Positions 52,559-62,172 of a stretch of DNA of 64,000 nucleotides are shown one piece after another. The stretch spans positions 62,001 through 126,000 of the forward strand of contig NZ_NPFA01000003.1 of the NCBI RefSeq assembly GCF_002265875.1, given 5' to 3'. Source of the DNA: Marinococcus halophilus (GTDB taxonomy: Bacteria > Bacillota > Bacilli > Bacillales > Marinococcaceae). The position numbers and the translations under genes are program-made. Position 1 is the stretch's first letter. Each line of letters starts with the position of its first letter. Below the pieces are notes generated by a model, which worked only from the letters and a program-made list of their open reading frames with translations, was not told the DNA's origin and did no database searches.

Positions 52559-52585
52559 TACGAGGATAAAGATAAAAGCGTTTCA
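52559..52585 (-). promoter_or_regulatory. sigma-W-type promoter of the nfeD-floA operon
   Basis: TGAAAC (52580-52585), 17 bases, CGTA (52559-52562) on the minus strand. It matches the sigma-W consensus and lies about 45 bases before nfeD. The B. subtilis yqeZ-floA operon is known to be driven by sigma-W. Confidence 0.7.
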
Positions 52586-52626
52586 ATTTTTTCCCGTTTA
52601 TTTCAGTAGTAAGAGCGGCATAAGTT

Positions 52627-52670
52627 TAAAAAAAGAGACCGAACCGGCACTAAACCCTGATTCGATCTCT
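52627..52670 (-). terminator. terminator of rpsU-yqeY
   Basis: A minus-strand hairpin AGAGATCGAA / TTCGGTCTCT with a long loop is followed by a T-run of seven. It lies just after yqeY and isolates it from the nfeD operon. Confidence 0.8.
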
Positions 52671-52683
52671 AGATTTCATATTA

Positions 52684-53130
52684 TCAAGAAGACAGATGCT
52701 TTTTCACTAATTGATTTACCTGAGAACCATCTGCTTTTCCGCTAATTTTAGGCATCACTGCAGACATCACTATTCCCATATCTTTCATCGAAGAAGCATT
52801 CTGCTCTTGAATGGTTTCTTTTACAATCGATTCCAGTTCTTCATTCGATAAAGGAGCAGGAAGATATTCAGATATGACGTTCATTTCGAACCTGGTCTGT
52901 TCTGCTAAATCTTCCCGTCCTGCGTTTTCAAACTCATGGAGGGAATCTTTTCTTTGTTTCATTTCACGGTTTAACACCGCTGTTGCTTCACTTTCATCAA
53001 GCTCTTTATTGAGCTTGATGGCTTCATTCTGCATCGAAGCCCTCAGGCCTCTGATAACATTCAAACGCTGTTTTTCCTTGTTTTTCATTGCTGATTTCAT
53101 GTCACTGCTTAAACGATCCATGAGTTCCAA
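52684..53130 (-). CDS. yqeY: YqeY, GatB/YqeY-domain protein
   Basis: A 148-residue helical protein with the GatB/YqeY tRNA-binding fold, probably tRNA-related but without proven function. Motifs are LDRLSSDMKSAMKNKEK-like MDRLSSDMKSAM, RGLRASMQNEAIKL, REMKQRKDSLHEFENAGREDLAEQ and PKISGKADGSQVNQLV. The start is TTG at 53128-53130, nine bases after GAAGGTG, and aligns with the B. subtilis start. It is cotranscribed with rpsU 20 bases upstream. Confidence 0.92.
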   Translation of the reverse strand: MELMDRLSSDMKSAMKNKEKQRLNVIRGLRASMQNEAIKLNKELDESEATAVLNREMKQRKDSLHEFENAGREDLAEQTRFEMNVISEYLPAPLSNEELESIVKETIQEQNASSMKDMGIVMSAVMPKISGKADGSQVNQLVKKHLSS

Positions 53131-53150
53131 GGATGCAGCACCTTCTTTAC

Positions 53151-53324
53151 TTAAAACTTACGTTTTCTAGCTTCTTCGCTTTTCTTCTTACGACGAACAC
53201 TAGGTTTTTCGTAGTGTTTGCGTTTTTTCACTTCAGCCATTGTTCCTTCTTTGGAAAGGCTACGCTTAAAACGGCGAAGAGCGGCATCAATATCTTCATT
53301 CTTTTTCTTTCTTGTCTCTGCCAT
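53151..53324 (-). CDS. rpsU: 30S ribosomal protein S21
   Basis: A 57-residue, very basic ribosomal protein of the small subunit. It has [29 protein letters not shown], followed by a Lys/Arg-rich tail [14 protein letters not shown], typical of S21. GGAGGGAGGG precedes ATG 53322-53324. With yqeY it forms a conserved pair in Bacillus. Confidence 0.96.
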   Translation of the reverse strand: MAETRKKKNEDIDAALRRFKRSLSKEGTMAEVKKRKHYEKPSVRRKKKSEEARKRKF

Positions 53325-53404
53325 GTGATTCCCTCCCTCCGAACAACCAATCTAACCAATACATGAATAAAGAAGTTTACTCAAATACTAGCCATTTGGT
53401 AAAT

Positions 53405-53433
53405 AGTATAAAGCATCTATGCCAAAAAATCAA
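53405..53433 (-). promoter_or_regulatory. sigma-A promoter of rpsU-yqeY
   Basis: TTGATT (53428-53433), 17-base spacer, TATACT (53405-53410) on the minus strand, about 80 bases before rpsU and just after the deoC end. Confidence 0.7.
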
Positions 53434-53454
53434 CGAGCAGGAAAGTTCAGATTG

Positions 53455-54123
53455 TTAGTAGTTTTCGCTTGAGGTTTCGCCTTGCAGAATTTTCACACCG
53501 GAACTTGCACCGAGCCGGGAAGCTCCGGCCTCAATTAATGCAAGAGCGGTCTGCCGGTCTTTGACCCCGCCACTTGCTTTCACTCCGGCGCGGTCGCCCA
53601 CCGCTTCTTTCATCAGCCGCACATCTTCAATTGTTGCTCCGCCTCCATTAAATCCAGTGGAGGTCTTTACAAAATCTGCGCCGGCTTCTACGGCAAGACT
53701 GCAGGCCGTTTTCTTTTCATCATCCGTCAGCAGCGCTGTTTCGATGATGACTTTCACCAGTGCTTCCTTATTAGCAGCCTGTACTACTGCTTCAATATCT
53801 GCGCGGACCAGGGCGTCTTCCCCGCTCTTTAGCGCGCCTATATTAATAACCATATCAACTTCCTTTGCTCCATTAGCAAGGGCATTTTTTACTTCAAACG
53901 CTTTTGTTTCCGGATTCGTAGCACCGAGCGGAAAGCCAATTACCGTGCAAACGAGCACATCGGAGCCTTCTAGTTCCTTAGCCGCTAACGGGACCATTGC
54001 CGGATTAATGCACACAGATTTGAAATGATTATCTTTCGCTTCGGTGGCGATACGTTTAATGTCTTCAAATGTTGTTTCCGGCTTCAGCAGCGTATGATCG
54101 ATATATTGCGCGAGATCTGCCAT
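53455..54123 (-). CDS. deoC: deoxyribose-phosphate aldolase
   Basis: DeoC splits deoxyribose-5-phosphate into glyceraldehyde-3-phosphate and acetaldehyde in nucleoside catabolism. The 222-residue class I aldolase has [11 protein letters not shown], the Schiff-base lysine in [10 protein letters not shown], and the second lysine in [18 protein letters not shown] precedes ATG 54121-54123. It follows mtaB by 28 bases and may be the tail of the heat-shock operon; B. subtilis has deoC elsewhere. Confidence 0.95.
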   Translation of the reverse strand: MADLAQYIDHTLLKPETTFEDIKRIATEAKDNHFKSVCINPAMVPLAAKELEGSDVLVCTVIGFPLGATNPETKAFEVKNALANGAKEVDMVINIGALKSGEDALVRADIEAVVQAANKEALVKVIIETALLTDDEKKTACSLAVEAGADFVKTSTGFNGGGATIEDVRLMKEAVGDRAGVKASGGVKDRQTALALIEAGASRLGASSGVKILQGETSSENY

Positions 54124-54151
54124 GCTTTCTCCTCCAGTTCAACTATTATAG

Positions 54152-55486
54152 TTATACAAGCGTTGCCGCGTCAGGGTCGAGCACGCGGACAAATTCCCCT
54201 TCATTCAACGGGTAGCCGGCGTCCGTAATTTTCACACGTACAATCTCACCGCGCCATTCCGGTTTCGCAGGGAAACGGACTTTTATATAATTTGTCGAAT
54301 AGCCGACAAAGTATCCTGGTTTTTCCTTATCTTCCTCTTCCGGGATTACTTCCACGACTTCATTTTCGAAACGCGAAGCATATTCTTTGGCCAATTGGTT
54401 GGAAAGTTCAATCAGACGGTGCACCCGATCATTTTTTTCTTCCTCCTCAACTTGGTCATTCATTTTAGCAGCAGGCGTACCCGTGCGCTTCGAATACGGA
54501 AACACGTGCAGCTCTGAGAAACGCTGGTCCCGGATAAAGTCGTACGTCTGCTGAAATTCTTCTTTTGTTTCTCCTGGGAAACCTACGATCACGTCTGTGG
54601 TGATAGCACATTCCGGCAGGGCTTCGCGCAGTTTTTCGAGGCGGTCTGCATAAAACTCCACGCTGTATTTTCTTCTCATTCGTTTAAGCACGGTGTTCGA
54701 GCCGGCTTGAAGCGGCACGTGCAGATGATTTACTACTTTGTTGGAGTTGCGGAGCACATCAATTACTTCATCGGTGATCTGACTTGCTTCGATGGAGGAA
54801 ATCCGGATTCGTTTTAGACCCTCGATTGTTTCAAGGTCCCGCAGAAGCCCAGCAAGGTTGTAGTCCTTCAGGTCTTCCCCGTATCCGCCTGTATGGATAC
54901 CTGTAAGCACTAATTCTTTGTAGCCTTTATCAACTAACTGATGGGCTTGATGCATGACATCTTCCGGATTTCTCGAACGAAGAAGGCCGCGGGCCCATGG
55001 AATAATACAGAAGGTACAGAAATTATTGCATCCTTCCTGAATTTTAAGCGATGCTCTCGTACGATCGGTAAATTCCGGCACATCAAGCTCTTCATACACC
55101 CGGTTTTTCATAATGTTGCTTACACCGTTAATCGGTTCCCGGGATACCGTGTACTCTTCAATATAGTCGAGCATTTTTTTGCGGTCCTGCGTACCTACGA
55201 CAATGTCGACGCCGGGAATATCCATGATCTCTCCCGGGGACGTCTGGGCATAACAGCCGGTAACGCAAATAATAGCTTCCGGATTTTTGCGCACTGCGCG
55301 CCGGATAACCTGGCGGCTTTTTTTGTCTCCGGTGTTGGTCACCGTACAGGTGTTGATGACATAGACATCTGCGGTTTGATCAAATTCCTTTTTTTCGTAG
55401 CCGTTATTTTTAAACAGCTGCCATATGGCTTCCGTTTCGTAGTGATTTACTTTACAGCCAAGAGTATGAAACGCCACTGATCTCAT
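54152..55486 (-). CDS. mtaB: MtaB, tRNA t6A37 methylthiotransferase
   Basis: A radical-SAM enzyme that adds a methylthio group to t6A37, making ms2t6A in tRNA. The 444-residue protein has an N-terminal UPF0004 domain with cluster cysteines (FHTLGCKVNHYE, INTCTVTN, VTGCYAQ). The radical SAM motif GCNNFCTFCIIPWARG and a TRAM-like C-terminal end (VKITDAGYPLNEGE) follow. ATG overlaps the rsmE stop by four bases, and CAGGAGGGG lies upstream. Confidence 0.95.
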   Translation of the reverse strand: MRSVAFHTLGCKVNHYETEAIWQLFKNNGYEKKEFDQTADVYVINTCTVTNTGDKKSRQVIRRAVRKNPEAIICVTGCYAQTSPGEIMDIPGVDIVVGTQDRKKMLDYIEEYTVSREPINGVSNIMKNRVYEELDVPEFTDRTRASLKIQEGCNNFCTFCIIPWARGLLRSRNPEDVMHQAHQLVDKGYKELVLTGIHTGGYGEDLKDYNLAGLLRDLETIEGLKRIRISSIEASQITDEVIDVLRNSNKVVNHLHVPLQAGSNTVLKRMRRKYSVEFYADRLEKLREALPECAITTDVIVGFPGETKEEFQQTYDFIRDQRFSELHVFPYSKRTGTPAAKMNDQVEEEEKNDRVHRLIELSNQLAKEYASRFENEVVEVIPEEEDKEKPGYFVGYSTNYIKVRFPAKPEWRGEIVRVKITDAGYPLNEGEFVRVLDPDAATLV

Positions 55487-56241
55487 TGTATGTTCCCCTC
55501 CTGAATTTCATAATAATATGTCACTGCCCCGAGAAGCAGCAAAGAAGCAGTTTCGCTGCGGACAATTCTTTTTCCGAGCGACGTCATAGGAATTTCGTTT
55601 TCTTCAAGCAGAGAAAGCTCATTACTGGAAAAACCGCCCTCCGGCCCGATGAAAGCGAGCAGCGTTTCAGGCTTCCGGCTGAATACGGCTGGAAGCTGTG
55701 CAGGCCTGCCTGCCCTGGCCTCTGCTTCCGATAAAACGATTCTGCTCTCCATAGAAGACGTATTTTCTACAACCTTCCGTACAGAAGCAAAATAAGCAAC
55801 TTCCGGTATATACATCCGCTCTGACTGCTCTGCTGCTTCTTTAGCAATTCGGTTTAAACGATCAATTTTCTTTTGCCGTTTATTCGCATCCCATTTTACC
55901 ACAGAATGCTCCGCTTCATAAAAATAAATCGCCGCGGCTCCCAATTCCGTTGCTTTTTGTACAACGGTGTCCATCTTTTCTCCCTTAATCAGAGCCTGGG
56001 CTGCGATGACATTTACAGGAAGTTCTGCACCGGCTGTCCATTCGCTGACTATTTTTGCACGAACACTCTTTTCTTCAACGCTTTCGATTTCACTCACAAA
56101 AGCACGTCCCTGGTTGTCTTTGCATACAATTTCTTCTCCCGGGCCCATACGCATAACACGGGCAATGTGCTTTGCATCATTACCCGTGATTTGTATATAT
56201 TCATGCTGTATGGAGGAGGGGTCCACAAAATAATGCTGCAT
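55483..56241 (-). CDS. rsmE: 16S rRNA m3U1498 methyltransferase RsmE
   Basis: RsmE methylates U1498 of 16S rRNA. The 252-residue protein has a PUA-like N terminus (QHYFVDPSSIQ, AKHIARVMRMGPGEEIV) and a SPOUT domain with the trefoil-knot motifs FIGPEGGFSSNEL and LGKRIVRSETASLLLLGAV. ATG at 56239-56241 is chosen because AAAGGAGAGG lies four to ten bases upstream; a longer upstream frame would start inside prmA. Confidence 0.94.
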   Translation of the reverse strand: MQHYFVDPSSIQHEYIQITGNDAKHIARVMRMGPGEEIVCKDNQGRAFVSEIESVEEKSVRAKIVSEWTAGAELPVNVIAAQALIKGEKMDTVVQKATELGAAAIYFYEAEHSVVKWDANKRQKKIDRLNRIAKEAAEQSERMYIPEVAYFASVRKVVENTSSMESRIVLSEAEARAGRPAQLPAVFSRKPETLLAFIGPEGGFSSNELSLLEENEIPMTSLGKRIVRSETASLLLLGAVTYYYEIQEGNIQ

Positions 56242-56252
56242 ATTCCTCTCCT

Positions 56253-57197
56253 TTATAACGCCTGCGGACGGCGGGCGATAATGCACAGCCAGTCTTCGAC
56301 TGCCCGCACATCCTCAATAACGAAACCCGCTTCCGTCAGAGCCTGCTCAACATCTGTACGTTTGCTTTCAATGATGCCTGAAGTAATAAACACACCATCC
56401 GGTTGAAGAGAGCTGAACGCATCTTCCGCGAGGCGGATAATAATTGGCGCTAAAATATTAGCTACAATGATATCTGCCTGCATTGATTGGTATTCCAGCA
56501 GATCCGATTGAGCCACAGTGATCTTTTCTGCCATACCGTTACGGCTAATATTTTCTTTCGCACTTCTGACAGCCACTTCATCGAGATCGAGCGCAAGAAT
56601 CTCTCCCGCTTCAAACAAGGAGGCTCCTATAGCAAGCACGCCGGAACCGGTCCCTACATCCAGCACCGCATCTCCCGGACGTGTATACTCTTCAAGAGCC
56701 TGCATGCTGAGTACGGTTGTCGGATGGGTGCCGGTACCAAATGCCATGCCCGGATCAAGCGTAATGATTTTTTCACTGCTCTTTTTTTCGTACTCTTCCC
56801 AGGAAGGCACAATAGTGATTTTATTCGTGATCTGGACAGGTTTGTAATATTTTTTCCACGCCTCTGCCCAGTCCTCCTCGGCAATCTCTTTGAGCACCAC
56901 CTGGTTTCGTCCTAAATCAATATCGTAAAGGAGCAGTTCGTTAATGGATTGCTTGATTTCCTCCACAGTATCGGTGACGTAGCTTGTCATTGGAAGGTAG
57001 GCCTTCACGAGCGTGCCTTCATCCGGATAATTATCTTCAGAAAGCATAAACCATTCATCTTCCGCCTCTTCCCATTCACGCTCCAGGTCGGCCGAATCTT
57101 CAATCACCACTCCGCTCGCTCCTGCTTCCTGAAGCACAAATGAAACAGGGTCAATTGCTTCCTGGGTGGTGTGGACAGAAATTTCAATCCAATTCAT
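56253..57197 (-). CDS. prmA: ribosomal protein L11 methyltransferase PrmA
   Basis: PrmA methylates ribosomal protein L11 with SAM. The 314-residue protein has an N-terminal L11-recognition domain (residues 1-100, acidic) and a Rossmann methyltransferase domain with LDPGMAFGTGTHPTT, VLDVGTGSGVLAIGA and DIIVANILAP. GAGGAG precedes ATG 57195-57197. It follows dnaJ, as in the B. subtilis heat-shock operon. Confidence 0.95.
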   Translation of the reverse strand: MNWIEISVHTTQEAIDPVSFVLQEAGASGVVIEDSADLEREWEEAEDEWFMLSEDNYPDEGTLVKAYLPMTSYVTDTVEEIKQSINELLLYDIDLGRNQVVLKEIAEEDWAEAWKKYYKPVQITNKITIVPSWEEYEKKSSEKIITLDPGMAFGTGTHPTTVLSMQALEEYTRPGDAVLDVGTGSGVLAIGASLFEAGEILALDLDEVAVRSAKENISRNGMAEKITVAQSDLLEYQSMQADIIVANILAPIIIRLAEDAFSSLQPDGVFITSGIIESKRTDVEQALTEAGFVIEDVRAVEDWLCIIARRPQAL

Positions 57198-57214
57198 AAG
57201 CCTGCTCCTCTCTT

Positions 57215-58336
57215 TTACTCTCCACGAAAAGCCCGTTTCACGCGGTCAAAGAAATTTCCGTGCTGTTCATCGGTCTCTTCATCGCCGCTGATTTCTGCAA
57301 ATTCCCGCAGCAGCTCTTTCTGGCGGTCCGTTAATTTTTTCGGTGTCACTACCTGGACTTTGACATGCTGGTCGCCCTGCCCGCGGCCGTGTACATTACT
57401 AATACCTTTATTACGGAGGCGGAATTTCGTGCCGGACTGTGTACCTGCCGGTATTTTCAGTTTCACTTTCCCGCGCAGTGTCGGCACTTCAATTTCATCA
57501 CCAAGCGTTACCTGAACAAATGTAAGCGGCATTTCACAGTAGACGTCGTCTCCGTCACGTTCAAAGAACTCATGCGGTTGTACGTTGAATACAACAAACA
57601 GGTCGCCTGGCGGTCCGCCGTTTGCACCAGGCTCGCCCTGTCCGCTCACGCGGATCTGCTGGCCGTGGTCGACGCCCTCCGGAATGTGAATATTAATCTT
57701 TTTGTTCCGGCGGATGCGTCCGTTTCCATTACACGTAGGACATTTTTCCTCCACTTCGACGCCGGAGCCGCTGCAACGGTCACATACGCGCCGGTTCACG
57801 ACACGTCCAAACGGCGTATTCTGTTCTACGTTCATCTGGCCTTGGCCACCGCACTGGCGACATGTTCTTTTTTCAGTTCCCGGCTTCGCGCCGTCGCCGC
57901 CACACGTTTCACAGTTTTCTTCTTTTGGAATTTCAATTTCTGTGTCCTTGCCGAAAGCTGCTTCTTTAAAGGTGAGCGTCATTGTATACTGCAGATCCGC
58001 GCCCTGTCTCGGAGCATTTGGATCTCTGGAAGCACCGCCGCCGAAAAACATATCGAAAATATCGCCGAAGCCGCCGCCAAAACCGCCAGCTCCACCACCG
58101 CCGCCAAAGCCCTGATTAGGATCTTCATGGCCGAAACGATCGTAATTTGAACGCTTCTGTGGATCGCTTAATGTATCGTAGGCGTCTTTGATTTCAATAA
58201 ATTTTTCTTCGGCGTCGTCTTCTTTGTTGACGTCCGGGTGATACTGGCGCGCCAGTTTTCTATATGCTTTTTTTATTTCCTGCTCATCTGCGTCTTTGCT
58301 GACGCCAAGCACGTCATAATAATCGCGTTTACTCAT
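57215..58336 (-). CDS. dnaJ: chaperone DnaJ
   Basis: DnaJ is the Hsp40 co-chaperone that stimulates DnaK ATPase. The 373-residue type I protein has a J domain (HPD at residues 33-35) and a Gly/Phe-rich linker ([22 protein letters not shown]). Four CXXCXGXG zinc repeats ([32 protein letters not shown]) and a C-terminal substrate domain follow. It is separated from dnaK by a 171-base gap holding a large hairpin. Confidence 0.97.
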   Translation of the reverse strand: MSKRDYYDVLGVSKDADEQEIKKAYRKLARQYHPDVNKEDDAEEKFIEIKDAYDTLSDPQKRSNYDRFGHEDPNQGFGGGGGAGGFGGGFGDIFDMFFGGGASRDPNAPRQGADLQYTMTLTFKEAAFGKDTEIEIPKEENCETCGGDGAKPGTEKRTCRQCGGQGQMNVEQNTPFGRVVNRRVCDRCSGSGVEVEEKCPTCNGNGRIRRNKKINIHIPEGVDHGQQIRVSGQGEPGANGGPPGDLFVVFNVQPHEFFERDGDDVYCEMPLTFVQVTLGDEIEVPTLRGKVKLKIPAGTQSGTKFRLRNKGISNVHGRGQGDQHVKVQVVTPKKLTDRQKELLREFAEISGDEETDEQHGNFFDRVKRAFRGE

Positions 58337-58432
58337 CGTTCATCTTCACTCCTCGCTCTTGTCCATACGTGTTATCTTATCATTCTACAAGAAGACGCTT
58401 CAATCTGAAAAACATATTCTTTACAGAAAGAA

Positions 58433-58486
58433 GGGGCTATCCCCTTGAATAGAAGCAGTCAAGTGACCACTATTCGGGACAGCCCC
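58433..58486 (-). terminator. large hairpin between dnaK and dnaJ
   Basis: The minus strand forms GGGGCTGTCCC with GGGGATAGCCCC plus an inner GAATAG/CTATTC stem and a loop of about 17 bases, followed by TTCTTTC. It could reduce read-through from dnaK into dnaJ or protect the dnaK mRNA end. It sits 22 bases after the dnaK stop. Confidence 0.65.
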
Positions 58487-58507
58487 ATTCATCAGCGCTA
58501 CAGATCG

Positions 58508-60346
58508 TTAGCTGTTTTTGTTGTTGTCATTGTCATCATTAACGTCTTCGTACTCAGCGTCTACAGTGTCTTCACTGCTTTCGCCGCCGGCTTCGCCCTG
58601 CTCCTGCTGAGCCTGTTGCGCTGCCTGCTCGTACATTTTGGTTGTGAGCTGCTGAACGATTTCCTGAAGCTCGTCTTTCGCTGTGCGAATAGCTTCAATA
58701 TCTTCGCCTTCAAGCGCCGTTTTTACTTTTTCTTTTGCGTCTTCTGCCTGTTGTTTTTCTTCCTCTGTTACGTTTTCACCGAGATCGCTCAATGTTTTTT
58801 CGGTAGTGAAGACGAGCTGGTCCGCTTCGTTGCGTACTTCTACTTCTTCTTTACGCTTTTTGTCTTCTTCCGCGTTTTCTTCAGCATCTTTTACCATTTG
58901 TTCAATTTCTTCTTCAGAGAGGCCGGAAGAAGAAGTGATGGTAATGGACTGCTCTTTGTTTGTGCCAAGATCTTTCGCACGCACATTCACAATACCGTTG
59001 GCGTCAATATCAAAAGTAACTTCGATTTGAGGCACACCGCGCGGAGCCGGTGGAATATCCGTCAACTGGAACCGGCCAAGTGTTTTATTGTCCGCAGCCA
59101 TTTCACGCTCACCCTGAAGCACATGAATATCCACGGAAGGCTGGTTATCTGCCGCTGTGGAGAACGTTTGGGACTTACTTGTCGGGATCGTAGTGTTCCG
59201 ATCGATTAGTTTCGTCGTCACTCCGCCCATTGTTTCGATACCAAGCGAAAGCGGTGTAACGTCGAGAAGCACAACGTCTTTTACGTCACCAGTGAGGACG
59301 CCTGCCTGCACGGCAGCACCTACGGCTACCACTTCATCCGGGTTAACCCCTTTGTGTGGTTCTTTACCGGTTAAGTTTTTAATTCCTTCCTGTACAGCTG
59401 GAATACGGGTGGAACCACCAACAAGGATGACTTTATCCACTTCGGAAGCACTGAGACCGGCGTCTTTCATTGCCTGTCTTGTAGGTCCCATTGTGCGTTC
59501 AACCAGCTTCGAGGAAAGCTCATCAAACTTGGCGCGTGTCAGTGTAAGCTCGAGGTGCTTCGGCCCGCTTTGATCTGCTGTAATAAACGGCAGGGAAATT
59601 TGGGTCTGCGTAACGCCGGAAAGATCTTTCTTCGCTTTTTCAGCTGCATCTTTTAAACGTTGGACAGCCATTTTATCCTGGGAAAGGTCAATGCCGTTTT
59701 CTTTACGGAATTCATCCACCAAATGATCGATAATTACCTGGTCAAAGTCATCGCCGCCAAGCTTATTGTCGCCGGACGTGGAACGCACTTCGAAAAAGCC
59801 TTCGCCAAGCTCAAGAATGGAAACGTCAAATGTACCGCCGCCAAGGTCAAACACGAGAATCGTCTGATCCTCTTCTTTTTCCAGCCCATATGCAAGCGCT
59901 GCTGCTGTCGGCTCGTTGACAATCCGGTCTACTTCCAGACCTGCAACGCGGCCGGCGTCTTTTGTAGCCTGACGCTGGGAGTCGTTAAAGTAAGCCGGCA
60001 CTGTAATAACCGCGTTTGTAACAGTTTCGCCAAGATAGCTTTCAGCATCAGACTTCAATTTTTGAAGAATAATCGCAGAAACTTCCTGCGGATTGTATTC
60101 TTTGCCTTCGATTTCCACCTTATAATCTGTGCCCATGTGACGCTTGATGGAACTGATCGTGTTAGGGTTTGTGATGGACTGGCGCTTTGCCACTTCCCCA
60201 ACCTGACGTTCTCCGTCTTTGAACGCTACAACTGAAGGAGTTGTGCGGTTGCCTTCCGGATTCGGAATAACCTGTGCTTCGCCGCCTTCCATAACGGCTA
60301 CGCAGGAGTTTGTTGTACCTAAGTCAATGCCAATTGTTCTACTCAT
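58508..60346 (-). CDS. dnaK: chaperone DnaK (Hsp70)
   Basis: DnaK is the ATP-dependent Hsp70 chaperone. The 612-residue protein has the ATPase domain signatures [28 protein letters not shown] and [14 protein letters not shown]. The substrate domain begins around residue 365 ([15 protein letters not shown]), and an acidic lid tail ([16 protein letters not shown]) follows. GGAGGAAG precedes ATG 60344-60346. It lies after grpE. Confidence 0.97.
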   Translation of the reverse strand: MSRTIGIDLGTTNSCVAVMEGGEAQVIPNPEGNRTTPSVVAFKDGERQVGEVAKRQSITNPNTISSIKRHMGTDYKVEIEGKEYNPQEVSAIILQKLKSDAESYLGETVTNAVITVPAYFNDSQRQATKDAGRVAGLEVDRIVNEPTAAALAYGLEKEEDQTILVFDLGGGTFDVSILELGEGFFEVRSTSGDNKLGGDDFDQVIIDHLVDEFRKENGIDLSQDKMAVQRLKDAAEKAKKDLSGVTQTQISLPFITADQSGPKHLELTLTRAKFDELSSKLVERTMGPTRQAMKDAGLSASEVDKVILVGGSTRIPAVQEGIKNLTGKEPHKGVNPDEVVAVGAAVQAGVLTGDVKDVVLLDVTPLSLGIETMGGVTTKLIDRNTTIPTSKSQTFSTAADNQPSVDIHVLQGEREMAADNKTLGRFQLTDIPPAPRGVPQIEVTFDIDANGIVNVRAKDLGTNKEQSITITSSSGLSEEEIEQMVKDAEENAEEDKKRKEEVEVRNEADQLVFTTEKTLSDLGENVTEEEKQQAEDAKEKVKTALEGEDIEAIRTAKDELQEIVQQLTTKMYEQAAQQAQQEQGEAGGESSEDTVDAEYEDVNDDNDNNKNS

Positions 60347-60383
60347 TTTTCTTCCTCCTATACAGTACTCTATATATGAATTA

Positions 60384-60965
60384 TTAGTTGTTCACTTTTA
60401 CCATTGAAGGGCGCAGTACACGATCTTTCAGTCTGTATCCCTTCTGCATTTCTTCCACAATCTGATTGGACTCAAACCCTTCTTCGTCAGCCTGCATGAC
60501 AGCCTGGTGAATGGTTGGGTCAAAGTATTCGCCCTGTGCCGGGATTTCTTCTACTCCCTGCTGTTCAAGCGCGGTCCGGAATTGATTGTAAACCATAGCC
60601 ATGCCGTCAATAAATGACTGGGCACTTTCATTATCCGGCTGGGTCTGCATCGCTCTTTCGAAGTTATCCATTACCGGCAGAAGCTCCTCTGCAAGAGGCT
60701 GAACCCGGTATTTGGCGTCCTCTTCTTTTTCCGCTTTTGCTCTGCGGCGCACGTTTTCTAGATCGGCCTGCGCGCGAAGAGCACGGTTTTTCCATTCCTC
60801 TACTTCTTTTTCGAGTTCCGCTTCACGCGACCCTGTTTCTTCTTCCAGTTCATCTTCCTCAACATCTTCAGGTTCGATGATTTCAACATCTTCTTCTGTT
60901 ACTTCTTCATTCGGTGTTTCTTGTTCATTTTTTTCTTGTTCCTGCTGTTTGTTCTTTTCGCTCAA
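60384..60965 (-). CDS. grpE: nucleotide exchange factor GrpE
   Basis: GrpE releases ADP from DnaK. The 193-residue protein has a very acidic disordered N terminus (residues 1-45) and a long coiled coil ([26 protein letters not shown]). The beta-wing domain ([37 protein letters not shown]) follows. TTG at 60963-60965 is favoured because GGAGGTG is six bases upstream and the start MSEKNKQQ matches other GrpE proteins; an ATG five codons earlier contains that ribosome site. Confidence 0.94.
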   Translation of the reverse strand: MSEKNKQQEQEKNEQETPNEEVTEEDVEIIEPEDVEEDELEEETGSREAELEKEVEEWKNRALRAQADLENVRRRAKAEKEEDAKYRVQPLAEELLPVMDNFERAMQTQPDNESAQSFIDGMAMVYNQFRTALEQQGVEEIPAQGEYFDPTIHQAVMQADEEGFESNQIVEEMQKGYRLKDRVLRPSMVKVNN

Positions 60966-61058
60966 CTGCGCCACCTCCATAAATGCTGTTGCTATCGTTC
61001 AGAGCTACATTTTATCCGGCTCTTTATTAAGTTCATCAACCAATAACAAATACTATCA

Positions 61059-62093
61059 TTAAGAGTCTCTCCGGTACAAGTCATCCAACACATTTGACAG
61101 TCCGTAGGAAAGATGATTGATAAGGGTTATGACTTTTTGGTATTCCATCCTTGTCGGCCCTACAATGCCAATGGTTCCGACCGGCTTCCCGGCAAGAGAA
61201 TAGGTGGCAGAAATAATACTGCAGTGTTCAAACGCTTCATTCGTATTTTCCTGGCCGATCCTAATTGTCATTCCATTCATGGTTGGCTTTAAGAGCTCAT
61301 GGATCAAATGCTCTTCCTCCATTAATTCAAGTAGCGCCCGCACACGGTCCACGTCTTTAAATTCCGGCTGGTTAAGCAGGTTGGTCTTTCCTCCGTAAAA
61401 GATTTTTTCATGCCTTGACTTGCGAAGAGCTTCTTCTGTAAATGAAAGAGCTGCTTCATAGTTAAGCACATACTTTTTCAGAAGGTCCCTTACTTCAGAG
61501 AACAACGCCCGCTGCAGCTGATAAAGCGGAATGCCCCGCAGGCGTTCGTTTAAAATATTCGTAATTTGTTCGAGCTCTCCTGCTTCGAGAGAGGGGGGAA
61601 GAGCTACCGTGTGGTTTTCCACATAGCCTGTATCCGTTACGATGACAGCAACAGCAGCTGCTTTTCCGATCGGAACAATCTGAATCTGCCTGAGCCTGGA
61701 TTCAAACATCTCCGGGCCAAGCACAATAGAGGCATAGCTCGTCAGCTCAGACAATATCCCCGCTGTTTCCTTCACTGCTTCTTCAGCTTCGAGTATTTTA
61801 CCAGCAAAAAGTGATTGAATATTATTCATTTCAGGCTCACTGAACCGGTACGGAAGCAGCAGGCGGTCCACATAGAGCCGGTAAGCTTTTTGGGAAGGAA
61901 TGCGTCCGGACGAGCTGTGGGTTTTTTCTAAAAAACCGAGCTCCTCCAAATCCGCCATATCGTTACGGATAGTGGCCGGACTGAACGTAATGCTGTTTTT
62001 TTTGGAGATGCTTCTTGAACCCACAGGCTCAGCCGATTGAATATAATCTTCAATGATCGATTGCAAAATGAGTAATTGTCGATCGGTAAGCAT
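61059..62093 (-). CDS. hrcA: heat-shock repressor HrcA
   Basis: HrcA represses class I heat-shock genes by binding CIRCE. The 344-residue protein has a winged-helix N terminus (LTDRQLLILQSIIEDYIQSAEPVGSR, FSPATIRNDMADLEELGFLEKTHSSSGRIPS), a GAF-like domain and a C-terminal domain with MTIRIGQEN and GTIGIVGPTRMEYQKVI. It is first in the operon and controls it through the CIRCE at 62110-62136. AGAGGAG precedes ATG 62091-62093. Confidence 0.96.
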   Translation of the reverse strand: MLTDRQLLILQSIIEDYIQSAEPVGSRSISKKNSITFSPATIRNDMADLEELGFLEKTHSSSGRIPSQKAYRLYVDRLLLPYRFSEPEMNNIQSLFAGKILEAEEAVKETAGILSELTSYASIVLGPEMFESRLRQIQIVPIGKAAAVAVIVTDTGYVENHTVALPPSLEAGELEQITNILNERLRGIPLYQLQRALFSEVRDLLKKYVLNYEAALSFTEEALRKSRHEKIFYGGKTNLLNQPEFKDVDRVRALLELMEEEHLIHELLKPTMNGMTIRIGQENTNEAFEHCSIISATYSLAGKPVGTIGIVGPTRMEYQKVITLINHLSYGLSNVLDDLYRRDS

Positions 62094-62109
62094 TACACAT
62101 TCTCCTCTG

Positions 62110-62136
62110 TTAGCACTCGTTTTACCCGAGTGCTAA
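62110..62136. promoter_or_regulatory. CIRCE operator of the hrcA-dnaK operon
   Basis: Perfect CIRCE inverted repeat TTAGCACTC, nine bases, GAGTGCTAA, 17 bases before hrcA. A minus-strand TTGACA at 62171-62176 (overlapping the hemW stop) is the likely -35 element; the -10 is unclear (TAGCTT at 17 bases, or a later TATAAA). Confidence 0.96.
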
Positions 62137-62172
62137 ATCTATTTTATAAGCTATCAAAGGATTTTTGCTTTG

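Noticed and set aside
57365-58150. Plus-strand open frame of 261 codons
   Set aside because: It is the antisense of dnaJ; the open length comes from codon bias of the real gene.
58445-59209. Plus-strand open frame of 254 codons, strongly hydrophobic
   Set aside because: It is the antisense of the Glu/Lys-rich dnaK C terminus, which reads as Phe/Leu on the other strand and mimics a membrane protein.
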